Positions 55,218-64,000 of a DNA stretch of 64,000 bases are shown here, piece after piece. The notes beneath the pieces were generated by a model. The model saw nothing but the letters and a program-made list of their open reading frames with translations. It had not been told where the DNA came from and did not search any database. The DNA comes from Candidatus Williamhamiltonella defendens. Lineage in GTDB: Bacteria; Pseudomonadota; Gammaproteobacteria; Enterobacterales; Enterobacteriaceae. The DNA lies in NCBI RefSeq assembly GCF_900699045.1, contig NZ_CAADHL010000001.1, positions 186,001 to 250,000 of the forward strand, written 5' to 3'. The translations under genes and the position numbers were made by a program. How positions within the stretch are numbered: the stretch's first letter is position 1; the number at the start of each line of letters is the position of its first letter.

Positions 55218-56189
55218 TTAATCAATATACCCAATCCGACTCAAACGTACTCCTGTCGGCCATTCATTTTCTTGTTTTTCAAAACTCATCCATATTGCAG
55301 TGGCTTTGCCAACCAGGTTACGTTCAGGAACAAGCCCCCAAAAACGGCTATCTGCACTATTATCCCGGTTATCCCCCATCATAAAATACTCCCCACGAGG
55401 GACTACCCAAGAGCCAATAGGCTGCCACTGTTGTCTATAATAGGAACGCATTTGATCTGCTGTGCCTGGCAGCATCAAAATCTGGTGACTTACAGAGCCC
55501 AGAGTCTCAATGCGCTCATTCTGGCGAATGCCATTGTCTGGTACAGATTGTTGAAGGGGTATCTGAAGGAAAGCAATTGAGGTATTTTTATCTGTGTTGA
55601 AAATAAATGTTTGTATAAAATTACTTGGATGAGTAGTGCTATAGGTCATCAGCTGATCATCGCAATCGGTATTAGGTTGGCAAAAAGGCTGAATATGGAC
55701 CTCTTTTCGTATAGGATCATAGCGGACATGATCACCAGGCAATCCAATCACGCGCTTAATAAAGTCTACCTTTTTATCTAAAGGATATTTAAATACAACG
55801 ACATCCCCTCTTTTGGGGTGGCCTGTCGGTATCAGTGTTGTTTGAGTGATAGGATCTTTAATACCATAGGCATATTTTTCAACCAAAATAAAATCGCCTA
55901 TCAGTAATGTTGGCATCATAGAACCAGAAGGGATTTGATAAGGCTCGTATATAAATGAGCGAACACAAAATACTATTAATAATACAGGGAAAATGGAGAC
56001 AGCGGTTTCTATCCAACATGGTTGTTGAATGACGTCACTTGCTATTTCAGTAGAAATTGCATCTTTTTTTTTCTTGCGCGCAGGGGCCCATATAAAGCGC
56101 TCGATACACCAGATGATACCGGTCACCAAGGTAGCAAACGCTAGAATCAAGGTGAAGGTGTTGGCCATTGAGGTGAAAGTATTAGGCAT
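55218..56189 (-). CDS. lepB: signal peptidase I
   Basis: LepB removes signal peptides from exported proteins at the periplasmic face. Two N-terminal membrane segments (about 8-28 and 60-78) precede Ser90 (PSGSMMPTL) and Lys145 (DFIKRVIGLPGD), the catalytic pair in E. coli numbering. GDNRDNSADSRFWG completes box E. The 323 residues are full length. Confidence 0.96.
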   Translation of the reverse strand: MPNTFTSMANTFTLILAFATLVTGIIWCIERFIWAPARKKKKDAISTEIASDVIQQPCWIETAVSIFPVLLIVFCVRSFIYEPYQIPSGSMMPTLLIGDFILVEKYAYGIKDPITQTTLIPTGHPKRGDVVVFKYPLDKKVDFIKRVIGLPGDHVRYDPIRKEVHIQPFCQPNTDCDDQLMTYSTTHPSNFIQTFIFNTDKNTSIAFLQIPLQQSVPDNGIRQNERIETLGSVSHQILMLPGTADQMRSYYRQQWQPIGSWVVPRGEYFMMGDNRDNSADSRFWGLVPERNLVGKATAIWMSFEKQENEWPTGVRLSRIGYID

Positions 56190-56213
56190 ATTTATTGATT
56201 CCTGATTTTCTAT

Positions 56214-58010
56214 TTACTTGCTTTTTCCAATATGCAACATAGCGAGAAAAACGTCTTGTGATAATTCAACATTACCGATTCTCTTCATACGCTTTTTACC
56301 TTCTTTTTGTTTTTGCAAAAGCTTTTTTTTACGGCTGACATCGCCGCCATAGCATTTTGCTAACACATTTTTTCTTAATTGCTTTACCGTAACCCGAGCA
56401 ATAATGTGCTGACCAATTGCCGCCTGTATGGCGATGTCAAACTGCTGCCTTGGGATGAAGTCTTTCATTTTTTCTACCAGTTCTCGACCACGAGAAGCGG
56501 CATTATCACGATGTGTGATTAAAGACAGTGCATCGACTCGCTCAGTGTTAAGTAATATATCCACTCGCACCATATCAGACGCTTGAAAACATTTAAAATT
56601 ATAATCCAAAGAAGCATAACCTATGGAGATGGATTTTAAACGATCAAAAAAATCTAGTACAACTTCGGCCAGCGGAATGTGATAGGTCAAAGCTACTTGA
56701 TGACCGTGATACAGCATATTCACTTGAACCCCTCGTTTTGCGACACACAAGGTCATGACATTACCTAAATACTCTTGTGGTAGCAGAATGTGACATTCTG
56801 CAATAGGTTCACGTAACTCTTCGATCTCATTTAATGCGGGTAACTTAGAGGGACTATCTACGTAGAGTATTTCTTTTTTTACAGTTTTTACTTCATAGAC
56901 AACAGTAGGAGCTGTGGTAATCAGGTCTAGATGATATTCTCTCTCAAGACGTTCTTGAACGATTTCCATATGCAGTAAACCTAGAAAACCGCAGCGAAAA
57001 CCAAATCCCAACGAGCCTGAATTTTCTGGCTCAAAAAACAAGGAGGCATCGTTGAGGCTTAACTTAGCTAAGGCATCCCTAAAAGATTCATAATCATCAG
57101 AGCTGATAGGAAATAAGCCTGCATATACTTGGGGTTTGACTTTTTTAAAGCCAGGCAAAGGCTTTTCAGCCGGATGCCGGCTTAATGTTAAAGTGTCTCC
57201 CACTGGCACGCCTAAAATATCTTTAATCGCACATACTAACCAACCTACATCACCACAATTGAGTAGGTCTGTATCAAGACGTTTCGGAGTAAAAATACCA
57301 AGGCGCTCTACATTATAAATTTGCCCTGTGCTCATGACTTTAACTGTATCACCTTTACGTAAAGTTCCATTTTTTAAGCGAATTAATGAAACTACCCCTA
57401 AGTAGTTGTCAAACCATGAGTCAATAATCAGAGCCTGTAATGTGCCTTTGGGGTCTCCTTTCGGAGCAGGGATATCTCGCACTAAGCGTTCTAAAACATC
57501 GGCGATGCCCATACCTGTTTTAGCAGAGCAACGTACGGCGTCTATCGCGTCAATACCGACAATGTCTTCAATTTCTTCTGCAATTCTATCTGGATCTGAT
57601 GCAGGTAAATCTATTTTATTGAGGACAGGAACCACTTCCAGATTCATCTCAAAGGCGGTATGGCAATTTGCCAAAGTTTGTGCTTCAACCCCTTGAGCTG
57701 CATCTACGACTAGTAAAGCTCCTTCACAGGCGGCCAGAGAACGCGACACTTCGTAAGAGAAATCGACATGCCCAGGAGTATCAATAAAGTTAAGTTGATA
57801 GGTATTACTGTCTTGAGCTTGATAATATAACGTCACACTCTGGGCCTTGATAGTAATGCCTCGTTCACGCTCCAAATCCATAGAATCTAGCACTTGTGAA
57901 GCCATTTCACGTTCTGTTAATCCACCACAAAGCTGGATAATACGATCAGATAAAGTAGATTTTCCATGATCAATATGGGCAATAATAGAAAAATTTCTTT
58001 TATAGTTCAT
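56214..58010 (-). CDS. lepA: elongation factor 4 (LepA)
   Basis: LepA is a ribosome-associated GTPase tied to 30S biogenesis and translation under stress. G1 is [10 protein letters not shown]3 DTPGHVDF, G4 NKIDLP. Domains II, III and V and the LepA-specific C-terminal domain ([20 protein letters not shown]-like, with [13 protein letters not shown]) are present, 598 residues against 599. Its ATG overlaps the stop of rseB because rseC is missing. Confidence 0.97.
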   Translation of the reverse strand: MNYKRNFSIIAHIDHGKSTLSDRIIQLCGGLTEREMASQVLDSMDLERERGITIKAQSVTLYYQAQDSNTYQLNFIDTPGHVDFSYEVSRSLAACEGALLVVDAAQGVEAQTLANCHTAFEMNLEVVPVLNKIDLPASDPDRIAEEIEDIVGIDAIDAVRCSAKTGMGIADVLERLVRDIPAPKGDPKGTLQALIIDSWFDNYLGVVSLIRLKNGTLRKGDTVKVMSTGQIYNVERLGIFTPKRLDTDLLNCGDVGWLVCAIKDILGVPVGDTLTLSRHPAEKPLPGFKKVKPQVYAGLFPISSDDYESFRDALAKLSLNDASLFFEPENSGSLGFGFRCGFLGLLHMEIVQERLEREYHLDLITTAPTVVYEVKTVKKEILYVDSPSKLPALNEIEELREPIAECHILLPQEYLGNVMTLCVAKRGVQVNMLYHGHQVALTYHIPLAEVVLDFFDRLKSISIGYASLDYNFKCFQASDMVRVDILLNTERVDALSLITHRDNAASRGRELVEKMKDFIPRQQFDIAIQAAIGQHIIARVTVKQLRKNVLAKCYGGDVSRKKKLLQKQKEGKKRMKRIGNVELSQDVFLAMLHIGKSK

Positions 58011-58963
58011 TTATTTATTTTTACAATTAAGTTATCTGCAATACGCTTAGCAGTCGAAAGAGGAATTTCTCCAACGACGGTCATCTGAATATGATCACGC
58101 ACCTGAGTTTGAATTGTACGACGACTTTGTTGAAAATGACTTTCGGTATTATTTTTTTTATTCACAGGGGAGACAGTAATCAAAAAACTAAATAGGCCAT
58201 CCGTATAAAAACGAGAAGCTAAGAATTTTTTCTTATGCATTAGTTGATGTTCACTAGGAGGAATATTAAAAAATCCTGCAGGAAGCCATTTTGGAAACCA
58301 ATCAAAATTGACGGTTTCTTCCTCAGGAAAGTTCATTAAAGGAGGCACAGACGCTTTTTTTAAATTTTGCATAAAAGAAGTTAGGTTATCGCCCATATTC
58401 AATGAAATAACCTTAAATTGCTCTAATGTTTGACCATTTAGATTCAGTAAATTAATTTGCATAGGCAATTTGGTGACTTCGTCTAACCAAATAAAGTAGC
58501 TGTATCTATTATTTTCTTTCGGAAGCACTCGAATGATTTGACATATACGATTAGCGATACGCATTTTCCCTACAAAGATATAGTGATAATACTGTGAAAG
58601 CATTGAAAAATCAGAAAAAACAACAGAAGGAAATGCATCTACCATGTGAGTGCCTAACAATGTGAAAGGTGTTAAGTCAGATTGAAAATAACTGATTTGA
58701 TGATTGTTTTGACGTACTTCAACTCGAAGCTGATCCATTCGCAGTAACTGAGCGAATGTTTTTCCGTTTAAGATAACATGACGATATCGTAAAGAATCAA
58801 TATCTTGCTCATCAGCCTGAATATAATTAAATTCATAGTTAAGCGATCGAATGGCTGTACTCATTTCTTTCAACATCATACCGGAGTTCGGTTGCTCAGA
58901 ACCCTCCGAATTAGGAGAAAAAGCAGCAAGCAATAAAATCACGAAAAGAAAAAATGGATGCAT
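58007..58963 (-). CDS. rseB: sigma-E regulator RseB
   Basis: RseB is a periplasmic protein that shields RseA from DegS and senses mislocalised lipoprotein or LPS. A signal peptide (1-21) is followed by the large LolA-like domain ([39 protein letters not shown]) and the small C-terminal RseA-binding domain ([27 protein letters not shown]). The 318 residues equal E. coli. It ends in a four-base overlap with lepA. Confidence 0.93.
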   Translation of the reverse strand: MHPFFLFVILLLAAFSPNSEGSEQPNSGMMLKEMSTAIRSLNYEFNYIQADEQDIDSLRYRHVILNGKTFAQLLRMDQLRVEVRQNNHQISYFQSDLTPFTLLGTHMVDAFPSVVFSDFSMLSQYYHYIFVGKMRIANRICQIIRVLPKENNRYSYFIWLDEVTKLPMQINLLNLNGQTLEQFKVISLNMGDNLTSFMQNLKKASVPPLMNFPEEETVNFDWFPKWLPAGFFNIPPSEHQLMHKKKFLASRFYTDGLFSFLITVSPVNKKNNTESHFQQSRRTIQTQVRDHIQMTVVGEIPLSTAKRIADNLIVKINK

Positions 58964-58983
58964 TACGACTATTTTTTAAAAGA

Positions 58984-59589
58984 TCAATTGTATGACTCTG
59001 GCAAAAGAGGATGAGTTTCTAATGGAAAGTAGGTGCGCCGCTTTAATTCAAATTTGTGTAATAAATTAAACTCCTCAGAACCGTTTTGCTCTTCTTCTAA
59101 TGGTTTTTTCATATAATGACTTTTTCCTGCATGAGTCCCTACATGAGCATGAAGCCCAAAACTGACTGGAGCCGGTTTTAATTCTATCATAGGGCTAATA
59201 TTAAACGTGGGTACTTCAGATTTATTAGATGATTGATAGTGACCACTGAGAACGACCACCAGAGATACCGAAGCCGCAACGGCAATTTGAGTCAATTGAC
59301 TAACCCAAGGCCTATTTTTTTGCCAAAAAGGAATATCATCAGTATCACGACTGGTCTTAATCTCAGATGCAGCTGTATTAATACATATAGGATCATTTTT
59401 AATGACTTCTAAAATACAATCAGACATATCTAGGCAGAGAGGATTGGCTAAATCATGGCGTAAAGCGTCGCCAATTAAATGATAATTTTTCCAACTTTTC
59501 TGCAGCACTTTATCTTTTGATAAAGTATGTAATAGCTCATCATCTAAAATTTCATCATCGATTAAAGCGGAAAGTGTTTCTTTCTGCAT
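58984..59589 (-). CDS. rseA: anti-sigma-E factor RseA
   Basis: RseA is a single-pass membrane protein whose cytoplasmic domain holds sigma-E. Stress proteolysis by DegS, RseP and ClpXP releases it. The N-terminal domain has MQKETLSALIDDEILDDELL and WKNYHLIGDALRHDL, one membrane helix spans about 98-115 (QIAVAASVSLVVVL), and the periplasmic tail is divergent and short, 201 residues against 216. ClpXP is present in this window. Confidence 0.93.
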   Translation of the reverse strand: MQKETLSALIDDEILDDELLHTLSKDKVLQKSWKNYHLIGDALRHDLANPLCLDMSDCILEVIKNDPICINTAASEIKTSRDTDDIPFWQKNRPWVSQLTQIAVAASVSLVVVLSGHYQSSNKSEVPTFNISPMIELKPAPVSFGLHAHVGTHAGKSHYMKKPLEEEQNGSEEFNLLHKFELKRRTYFPLETHPLLPESYN

Positions 59590-59614
59590 ATATAATACCT
59601 TTTTTGATAGTTAT

Positions 59615-60190
59615 TCATCGTTGAATCAGTGTCTGAATTTTATTATCAATTGCGTCTCTAGCTCGAAAGATACGTGAACGAACTGTACCTACGGGGCAAT
59701 CCATAATATTAGCTATTTCTTCATAACTCAAACCTTCTAGTTCACGTAAAGTAATTGCGACTCGTAAATCTTCGGGAAGTAATTCTAAAGCATTAAAGAT
59801 AGCCTGTCGCAGCTCTTCAGACAATAATAAGCTTTCAGGGTTCGATATTTCTTTTAGCGCAGCGATATTTTCGTCATTTTTGATATCATTCGTATCAACA
59901 TCATTGGCTGGTGGGTGGCGCCCTTGAGCAATGAGATGATTTTTTGCTGTATTAATCACAATACGATATAACCAAGTATAAAAAGCACTTTCACCGCGAA
60001 ATAATTTTAAAGCACGATAAGCTTTAATAAAAGATTCTTGTACCACATCCGGCACATCCGAAGAATGGATATACCGAGATGCTATCTTTGCAACTTTATG
60101 CTGATAACGAATAACCAACAAGTTAAAAGATTGTTGATCTCCTGATTGAACTCGTTTAACTAACGCTTGATCTGTCAACCATTGGATCAT
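59615..60190 (-). CDS. rpoE: sigma-E factor RpoE
   Basis: RpoE directs the envelope-stress regulon. The 191 residues have region 2 (FNLLVIRYQHKVAKIASRYI, DVPDVVQESFIKAYRAL, SAFYTWLYRIVINTAKN) and region 4 (LPEDLRVAITLRELEGLSY, CPVGTVRSRIFRARDAI). It heads rpoE-rseA-rseB. I did not find the sigma-E autoregulatory promoter (GAACTT and TCTGA type) upstream. Confidence 0.97.
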   Translation of the reverse strand: MIQWLTDQALVKRVQSGDQQSFNLLVIRYQHKVAKIASRYIHSSDVPDVVQESFIKAYRALKLFRGESAFYTWLYRIVINTAKNHLIAQGRHPPANDVDTNDIKNDENIAALKEISNPESLLLSEELRQAIFNALELLPEDLRVAITLRELEGLSYEEIANIMDCPVGTVRSRIFRARDAIDNKIQTLIQR

Positions 60191-60255
60191 TCAGAATACA
60201 TTCTCCGCAATTAATTTTATTAAAAAATGTCATACCACTGCTTTATTTTGTTTAT

Positions 60256-60284
60256 ATTATATAAAAACGTCACAAAACGAATAA
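60256..60284 (-). promoter_or_regulatory. candidate rpoE promoter (sigma-70 type)
   Basis: On the minus strand a perfect TATAAT lies 17 bases from a weak -35 TTATTC, about 65 bases before the rpoE start. The TTATTC fit is poor. It lies in the 162-base gap shared with divergent nadB. Confidence 0.35.
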
Positions 60285-60352
60285 CCGCAGCTTTTGTTGA
60301 GGGGTATAAGCTACCATGAAATTCATTTTCATTCTTCAAACATCATATTTTT

Positions 60353-61963
60353 ATGAAAAAATTATCTGAACAAATGACCGATGTATTAATCATTGGCAGT
60401 GGTGCTGCAGGTTTATCATTAGCGTTACGTCTTGCTCCACATTGTCGCATCACTCTTCTCAGTAAAGAATTATTAAACGAGGGGGCCACCTTTTATGCTC
60501 AGGGAGGTATCGCGGCAGTTTTTGATGAAGCAGATAGTATCAACTCACATGTGCAGGATACATTGATTAGCGGTTCAGGGCTGTGCGATAAAGAGATTGT
60601 CGAATTTGTCGCCAGTCATGCCTCTCAATGTATACAATGGCTAGTTTGTCAGGGTGTTCTATTTGATACTGAAATAAATTCGATAGGCCAAGAGCGCTAT
60701 CATTTAGCTCGTGAAGGAGGTCATACACATCGGCGTATTTTACACAGTGCCGATGCGACGGGCAAAGAAGTAGAAAATACTTTAATTAAAAAAGTCTTGA
60801 ATCACCCAAATATTTGTATAAAAGAACGCCATAACGCGGTAGATCTTATTACTGCAGGAAAAATGAGTAATACTGAAAATCAACGAATTGTTGGCGCTTA
60901 TGTTTGGAATAGAGATAACAAGAAGGTAGAAACCTTTCGCTCGAAAATAGTTGTACTGGCGACAGGAGGGGCCGCCAAGGTTTATCAATATACCACCAAT
61001 CCTGAAATTTCTTCTGGTGACGGAATTGCCATGGCTTGGCGTGTAGGATGCAGAGTGGCTAATCTAGAATTTAATCAATTTCACCCTACCTGTTTATTTC
61101 ATCCCAAAGCCCCTAATTTTTTATTAACGGAAGCCTTGCGGGGTGAAGGGGCTTATTTAAAGCGACCTGATGGTAGTCGATTGATGCCTGATTTTGATTC
61201 CCGCCTTGAATTAGCCCCCAGGGATATTGTGGCTCGAGCCATTGATCATGAAATGAAAAGGCTTGGGGCAGATTGCATGTATCTCGATATCAGCCATAAA
61301 TCTAGTGAATTTATCATTCAACATTTTCCTATGATCTATAAAAAATTACTTTCATTAGGAATTAATTTAACAAAAGAACCCATACCGGTTGTGCCTGCTG
61401 CACATTATACTTGTGGCGGAGTTATGGTGAATCAGCAGGGGCGTACAGATCTGGAAGGCTTATATGCCATTGGTGAAGTCAGTTATACAGGTTTGCATGG
61501 GGCCAACCGTATAGCCTCTAATTCCTTACTAGAATGTTTGGTCTATGGTTGGTCAGCAGCCGAGGATATTTTGGCTCATTTACCTCAATCACATTTTAGC
61601 GATGTGCTTCCTGATTGGGATGAAAGTAAGGTTCATAATTCTGATGAGCAAGTAGTCATTCAACATAACTGGCATGAATTACGCTTATTTATGTGGGATT
61701 ATATGGGTATTGTTCGTACCACTAAAAGATTGGAACGGGCGTTACGTCGTATTAATACTTTAAAGCAGGAAGTGAACGAATATTACGCTCATTTCTGTAT
61801 CTCTAATCATTTGTTGGAATTGCGTAATTTATTACAAACCGCAGAACTGATGGTTCGTTGTGCCATAATGCGAAAGGAGAGTAGAGGTTTACATTACACG
61901 TTGGACTACCCCAATCAACTGCAAAAACCGCAATTAAGTATTCTTTCTCTTTGTAAAGGATAG
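60353..61963 (+). CDS. nadB: L-aspartate oxidase
   Basis: NadB oxidises L-aspartate to iminoaspartate with FAD, the first step of NAD synthesis with NadA. The FAD motif is [15 protein letters not shown] (11-25), followed by [53 protein letters not shown] and [20 protein letters not shown]. The 536 residues equal the family length. Divergent from rpoE, as in E. coli. It shows a de novo NAD route at least begins here. Confidence 0.96.
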   Translation: MKKLSEQMTDVLIIGSGAAGLSLALRLAPHCRITLLSKELLNEGATFYAQGGIAAVFDEADSINSHVQDTLISGSGLCDKEIVEFVASHASQCIQWLVCQGVLFDTEINSIGQERYHLAREGGHTHRRILHSADATGKEVENTLIKKVLNHPNICIKERHNAVDLITAGKMSNTENQRIVGAYVWNRDNKKVETFRSKIVVLATGGAAKVYQYTTNPEISSGDGIAMAWRVGCRVANLEFNQFHPTCLFHPKAPNFLLTEALRGEGAYLKRPDGSRLMPDFDSRLELAPRDIVARAIDHEMKRLGADCMYLDISHKSSEFIIQHFPMIYKKLLSLGINLTKEPIPVVPAAHYTCGGVMVNQQGRTDLEGLYAIGEVSYTGLHGANRIASNSLLECLVYGWSAAEDILAHLPQSHFSDVLPDWDESKVHNSDEQVVIQHNWHELRLFMWDYMGIVRTTKRLERALRRINTLKQEVNEYYAHFCISNHLLELRNLLQTAELMVRCAIMRKESRGLHYTLDYPNQLQKPQLSILSLCKG

Positions 61964-62029
61964 ATGTTTTTTCTCATCTGGAATCAAAAAAATGCTCCGG
62001 CAGCATCTCAAAAATTGACTGAAGACACA

Positions 62030-63410
62030 AAATAAAAAACCTTTATTTTGATATTTTTTAAAACGCTGCGCTAGTTGTCTGCGTTGATCAATACGAGCAT
62101 CATATCGCGCCTGTTATAGGCTCCTCAAAGGAACTAAATTACCGGTATCACTTAATAATCCTATGGCTTGAGAAAAATCTCCTTTCAAAGCGGGATTTTC
62201 TGCATATGCCGAGAGTGCTTGATCCCGTTATCTTTTAGCCAGAGCGGCCTGAATTAGTAATTTCTAGCCGTTCATATCATCGGGATGATCAAAAGTGTAA
62301 CGGCGTAATAAATAAACCGACTGTGCAGACTCGTCTGCCTTGATGTAGGCATTCGCTAGATTAAGCTGCCATATGCACTGATGTGTCTGCGCCACCCTGG
62401 CTTTTTTAATCGAATGATCACCTGAGCCGATTTATTTTTAGATCAATTAATATCGGTCATGAAATTAATAAACCAGATATTATCTGGGTACGTTACTGAT
62501 AGTGTTTACAAAATTTAGCGGGCTTTATCGTATTTTTTATTTTTATACCATAAAATCGCTTGCCCATATTCTGCCGCTAATCGTTCAGAAGCAGTGCCTT
62601 TTCAAGGGTTTGAGAAATTCGTTAAAATCTTTCTTTAATTCAAGCAGGCCATGTAAACGCGCTTTTGTGAAAAGACAATCCTGCGAAGAAACCACAGAGT
62701 GCAAGGATGAGTGAATAGCATTTCAGGAGGTTTATAGCGTAACGATGATTCATCGGCTAGTTTTTATAAAAAATCAGTCATTGTATGCGCATGAAAACCG
62801 GATGCCTATAATAATTTTAGCCTAATACGATCAGCTTCCTGTTCATGCAATTGACTGAGGCTGAGTATGTCTTTCTGTGCTCATGCTAAAGAAGAACTCC
62901 ATCTCATCATACCGGCTTTTGGATTTGCCAAAAGTAACAAAAGAGATTCCAATTTGCTGGTTAAGGTTAGTTGAGACAGACGTTGATTGTTTTTTATGGC
63001 ACGCGTAAGGTACTGCTGAATAATATGCGAAATTTCATGGACCAAAACAGAAGCTAATTCGCTTTCATTATCGGTATAAAAATAATCTCGAATTTACCAC
63101 TATGTTTCTACAAAAAAAAAGCAAAAGCATTGATTTGATTATCGTTAACTAAATAAAAATGGAAAGGCATTTTAACAGACTGCGCATGGAACACCAATTT
63201 CTTACTCAGAGAATTGATGTATTGATTTAATAGAGGATCATAGATGTATGGTGAATGAGAATGTATTTCACGAAGATACAAATCCCCCATTTCTATTTCT
63301 TGATTAATATTGAGTATCGCGCCAGCGGTTGTTCCCATATCAGGTGGTGAATCTTCTACTGTTGACTTTACATTGACTGACATAGGCCAAAAAAGCGCTC
63401 CTACCAAAAA
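62030..63410 (-). pseudogene. bepA: bepA (yfgC) ghost, periplasmic metalloprotease
   Basis: BepA is an M48 protease with TPR repeats that degrades stalled LptD and BamA. The N-terminal block at 63108-63407 is clean: [58 protein letters not shown] frameshift at an A run follows. The zinc motif survives as LVHEISHIIQQYLTRAI, then HEQEADRI, and TPR pieces (LAAEYGQAI, YDKARxIL) run to about 62030. Many stops are present. Confidence 0.9.
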
Positions 63411-63693
63411 ATCACTGTCATTTTAAAGGAGTATAGTTTGCATATCATAATAATCTGATATTGATTAAAATTTTATTTTCAATTTTATTCGCATTTTTTG
63501 TTGTATTTATTATACAAACAACGACCTGCTATGGCACATTTCTAATGTAGTCCTCATTCAGAGGATGGGCTTGTTTTTTTCTTATTACGGAATGATATGC
63601 TGCTCAAAAGCAAGAAGCTACAGAAAATCGTTAAAATCAAGCTTTATATTTCCTACCTGAAGATCGATATTTACGGCATACCGGATAAAAAAT
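63411..63693. other. intergenic, unassigned
   Basis: Between the bepA ghost and the MFS gene. I recognise no gene. A short plus-strand stretch before 63690 (PEDRYLRHTG) may be from a lost upstream gene. Confidence 0.35.
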
Positions 63694-64000
63694 ATGATAA
63701 ACGATAATAAAATGACCGCCTCTGAATTGAGAGGAACCTGGGGTCTAGGCACGGTTTTTTCACTGCGAATGCTCTGTATATTTATGGTATTGCCCGTGAT
63801 GACGACCTACGGTATGACACTACCTGACGCTACTTCAACCCTAGTCGGGGTATCTATCGGCATTTACGGCTTAACCCAAGCTTTTTTCCAAATTCCATTT
63901 GGTCTGATTTCTGATCGTATCGGAAGAAAATTCATGATTGTCGGGGGATTGATTTTATTTTCTCTGGGCAGTCTGGTGGCAGCTTTCAGTCAGTCTATTT
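63694..64000 (+). CDS. yajR: MFS transporter, YajR-like, partial
   Basis: The first 102 codons of a major facilitator transporter, cut by the window end. ELRGTWGLGTVFSLRMLCIF is followed by MVLPVMTTYGM, IGIYGLTQAFFQIPFGLISD and the motif-A DRIGRK loop. This is very close to the E. coli YajR start (MNDYKMTPGERRATWGLGTV). The substrate of YajR is unknown. I start at ATG 63694. An internal ATG at 63712 is less likely. Confidence 0.85.
   Translation, partial: MINDNKMTASELRGTWGLGTVFSLRMLCIFMVLPVMTTYGMTLPDATSTLVGVSIGIYGLTQAFFQIPFGLISDRIGRKFMIVGGLILFSLGSLVAAFSQSI

Overview
This is a stretch of AT-rich enterobacterial chromosome in advanced genome reduction. Intact housekeeping genes keep the gene orders familiar from Escherichia coli, and the spaces between them are filled with recognisable ghosts of genes carrying many stops and frameshifts. 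No insertion sequence, prophage or CRISPR array was recognised. The pattern is that of a host-restricted, facultative or co-obligate insect symbiont of the Enterobacterales (Hamiltonella, Regiella, Fukatsuia, Arsenophonus or Serratia symbiotica type). The sequence alone does not let me choose among these.

Layout. 1-6.5 kb: bamE, then the ghosts of recN, crp, a cold-shock gene and a Fic-domain gene, intact lpxL, and dead pabA. 6.5-7.9 kb: a very AT-rich desert. 7.9-10.4 kb: dead yhdT-panF-prmA. 10.5-11 kb: tRNA-Met, -Leu and -Gln plus a decaying second tRNA-Gln. 11.6-19.8 kb: intact tig-clpP-clpX-lon-ppiD, lacking hupB. 20.2-27.7 kb: pykF, plsC, parC, parE and lolA. 27.8-33.4 kb: tRNA-Lys and tRNA-Val, then a decayed accessory region with a probable CE-clan cysteine-protease effector and a probable alternate chaperone-usher pilus cluster. 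33.4-41.7 kb: zapB, sdhE, dead ygfX, pmbA, purB, mnmA, raiA, bamD, rluD and dead pgeF. 41.7-42.1 kb: tRNA-Pro, -Leu, -His and -Arg. 42.3-46.2 kb: dead bioH and gntX, intact nfuA, dead mutT and an orphan iscS. 46.3-51.1 kb: dead macA-macB, then intact ugd and wzz. 51.1-53.5 kb: dead mscS and recO. 53.5-62 kb: era-rnc-lepB-lepA-rseB-rseA-rpoE on the minus strand with divergent nadB. 62-64 kb: dead bepA and the start of an MFS transporter resembling yajR, cut by the window edge.

What the survivors do together. The retained set is protein quality control (trigger factor, ClpXP, Lon, PpiD), outer-membrane biogenesis and its stress circuit (BamD, BamE, LolA, LpxL, LepB, sigma-E/RseA/RseB), chromosome decatenation (ParC/ParE), RNA processing and ribosome function (RNase III, Era, RluD, MnmA, RaiA, LepA), and minimal Fe-S and sulfur transfer (IscS, NfuA). 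What has been lost is global regulation (crp), recombination accessory factors (recN, recO), osmotic safety (mscS), efflux (macAB), pantothenate import, parts of folate and biotin synthesis, and host-contact factors (Fic protein, protease effector, pili).

The points most worth checking are an arginine at the quinolone-determining position of ParC, an IscS lacking its C-terminal IscU-binding tail, tRNA genes with fraying acceptor stems, the dead effector and pilus region at 28-33 kb, and a 23-bp palindrome between pmbA and purB.
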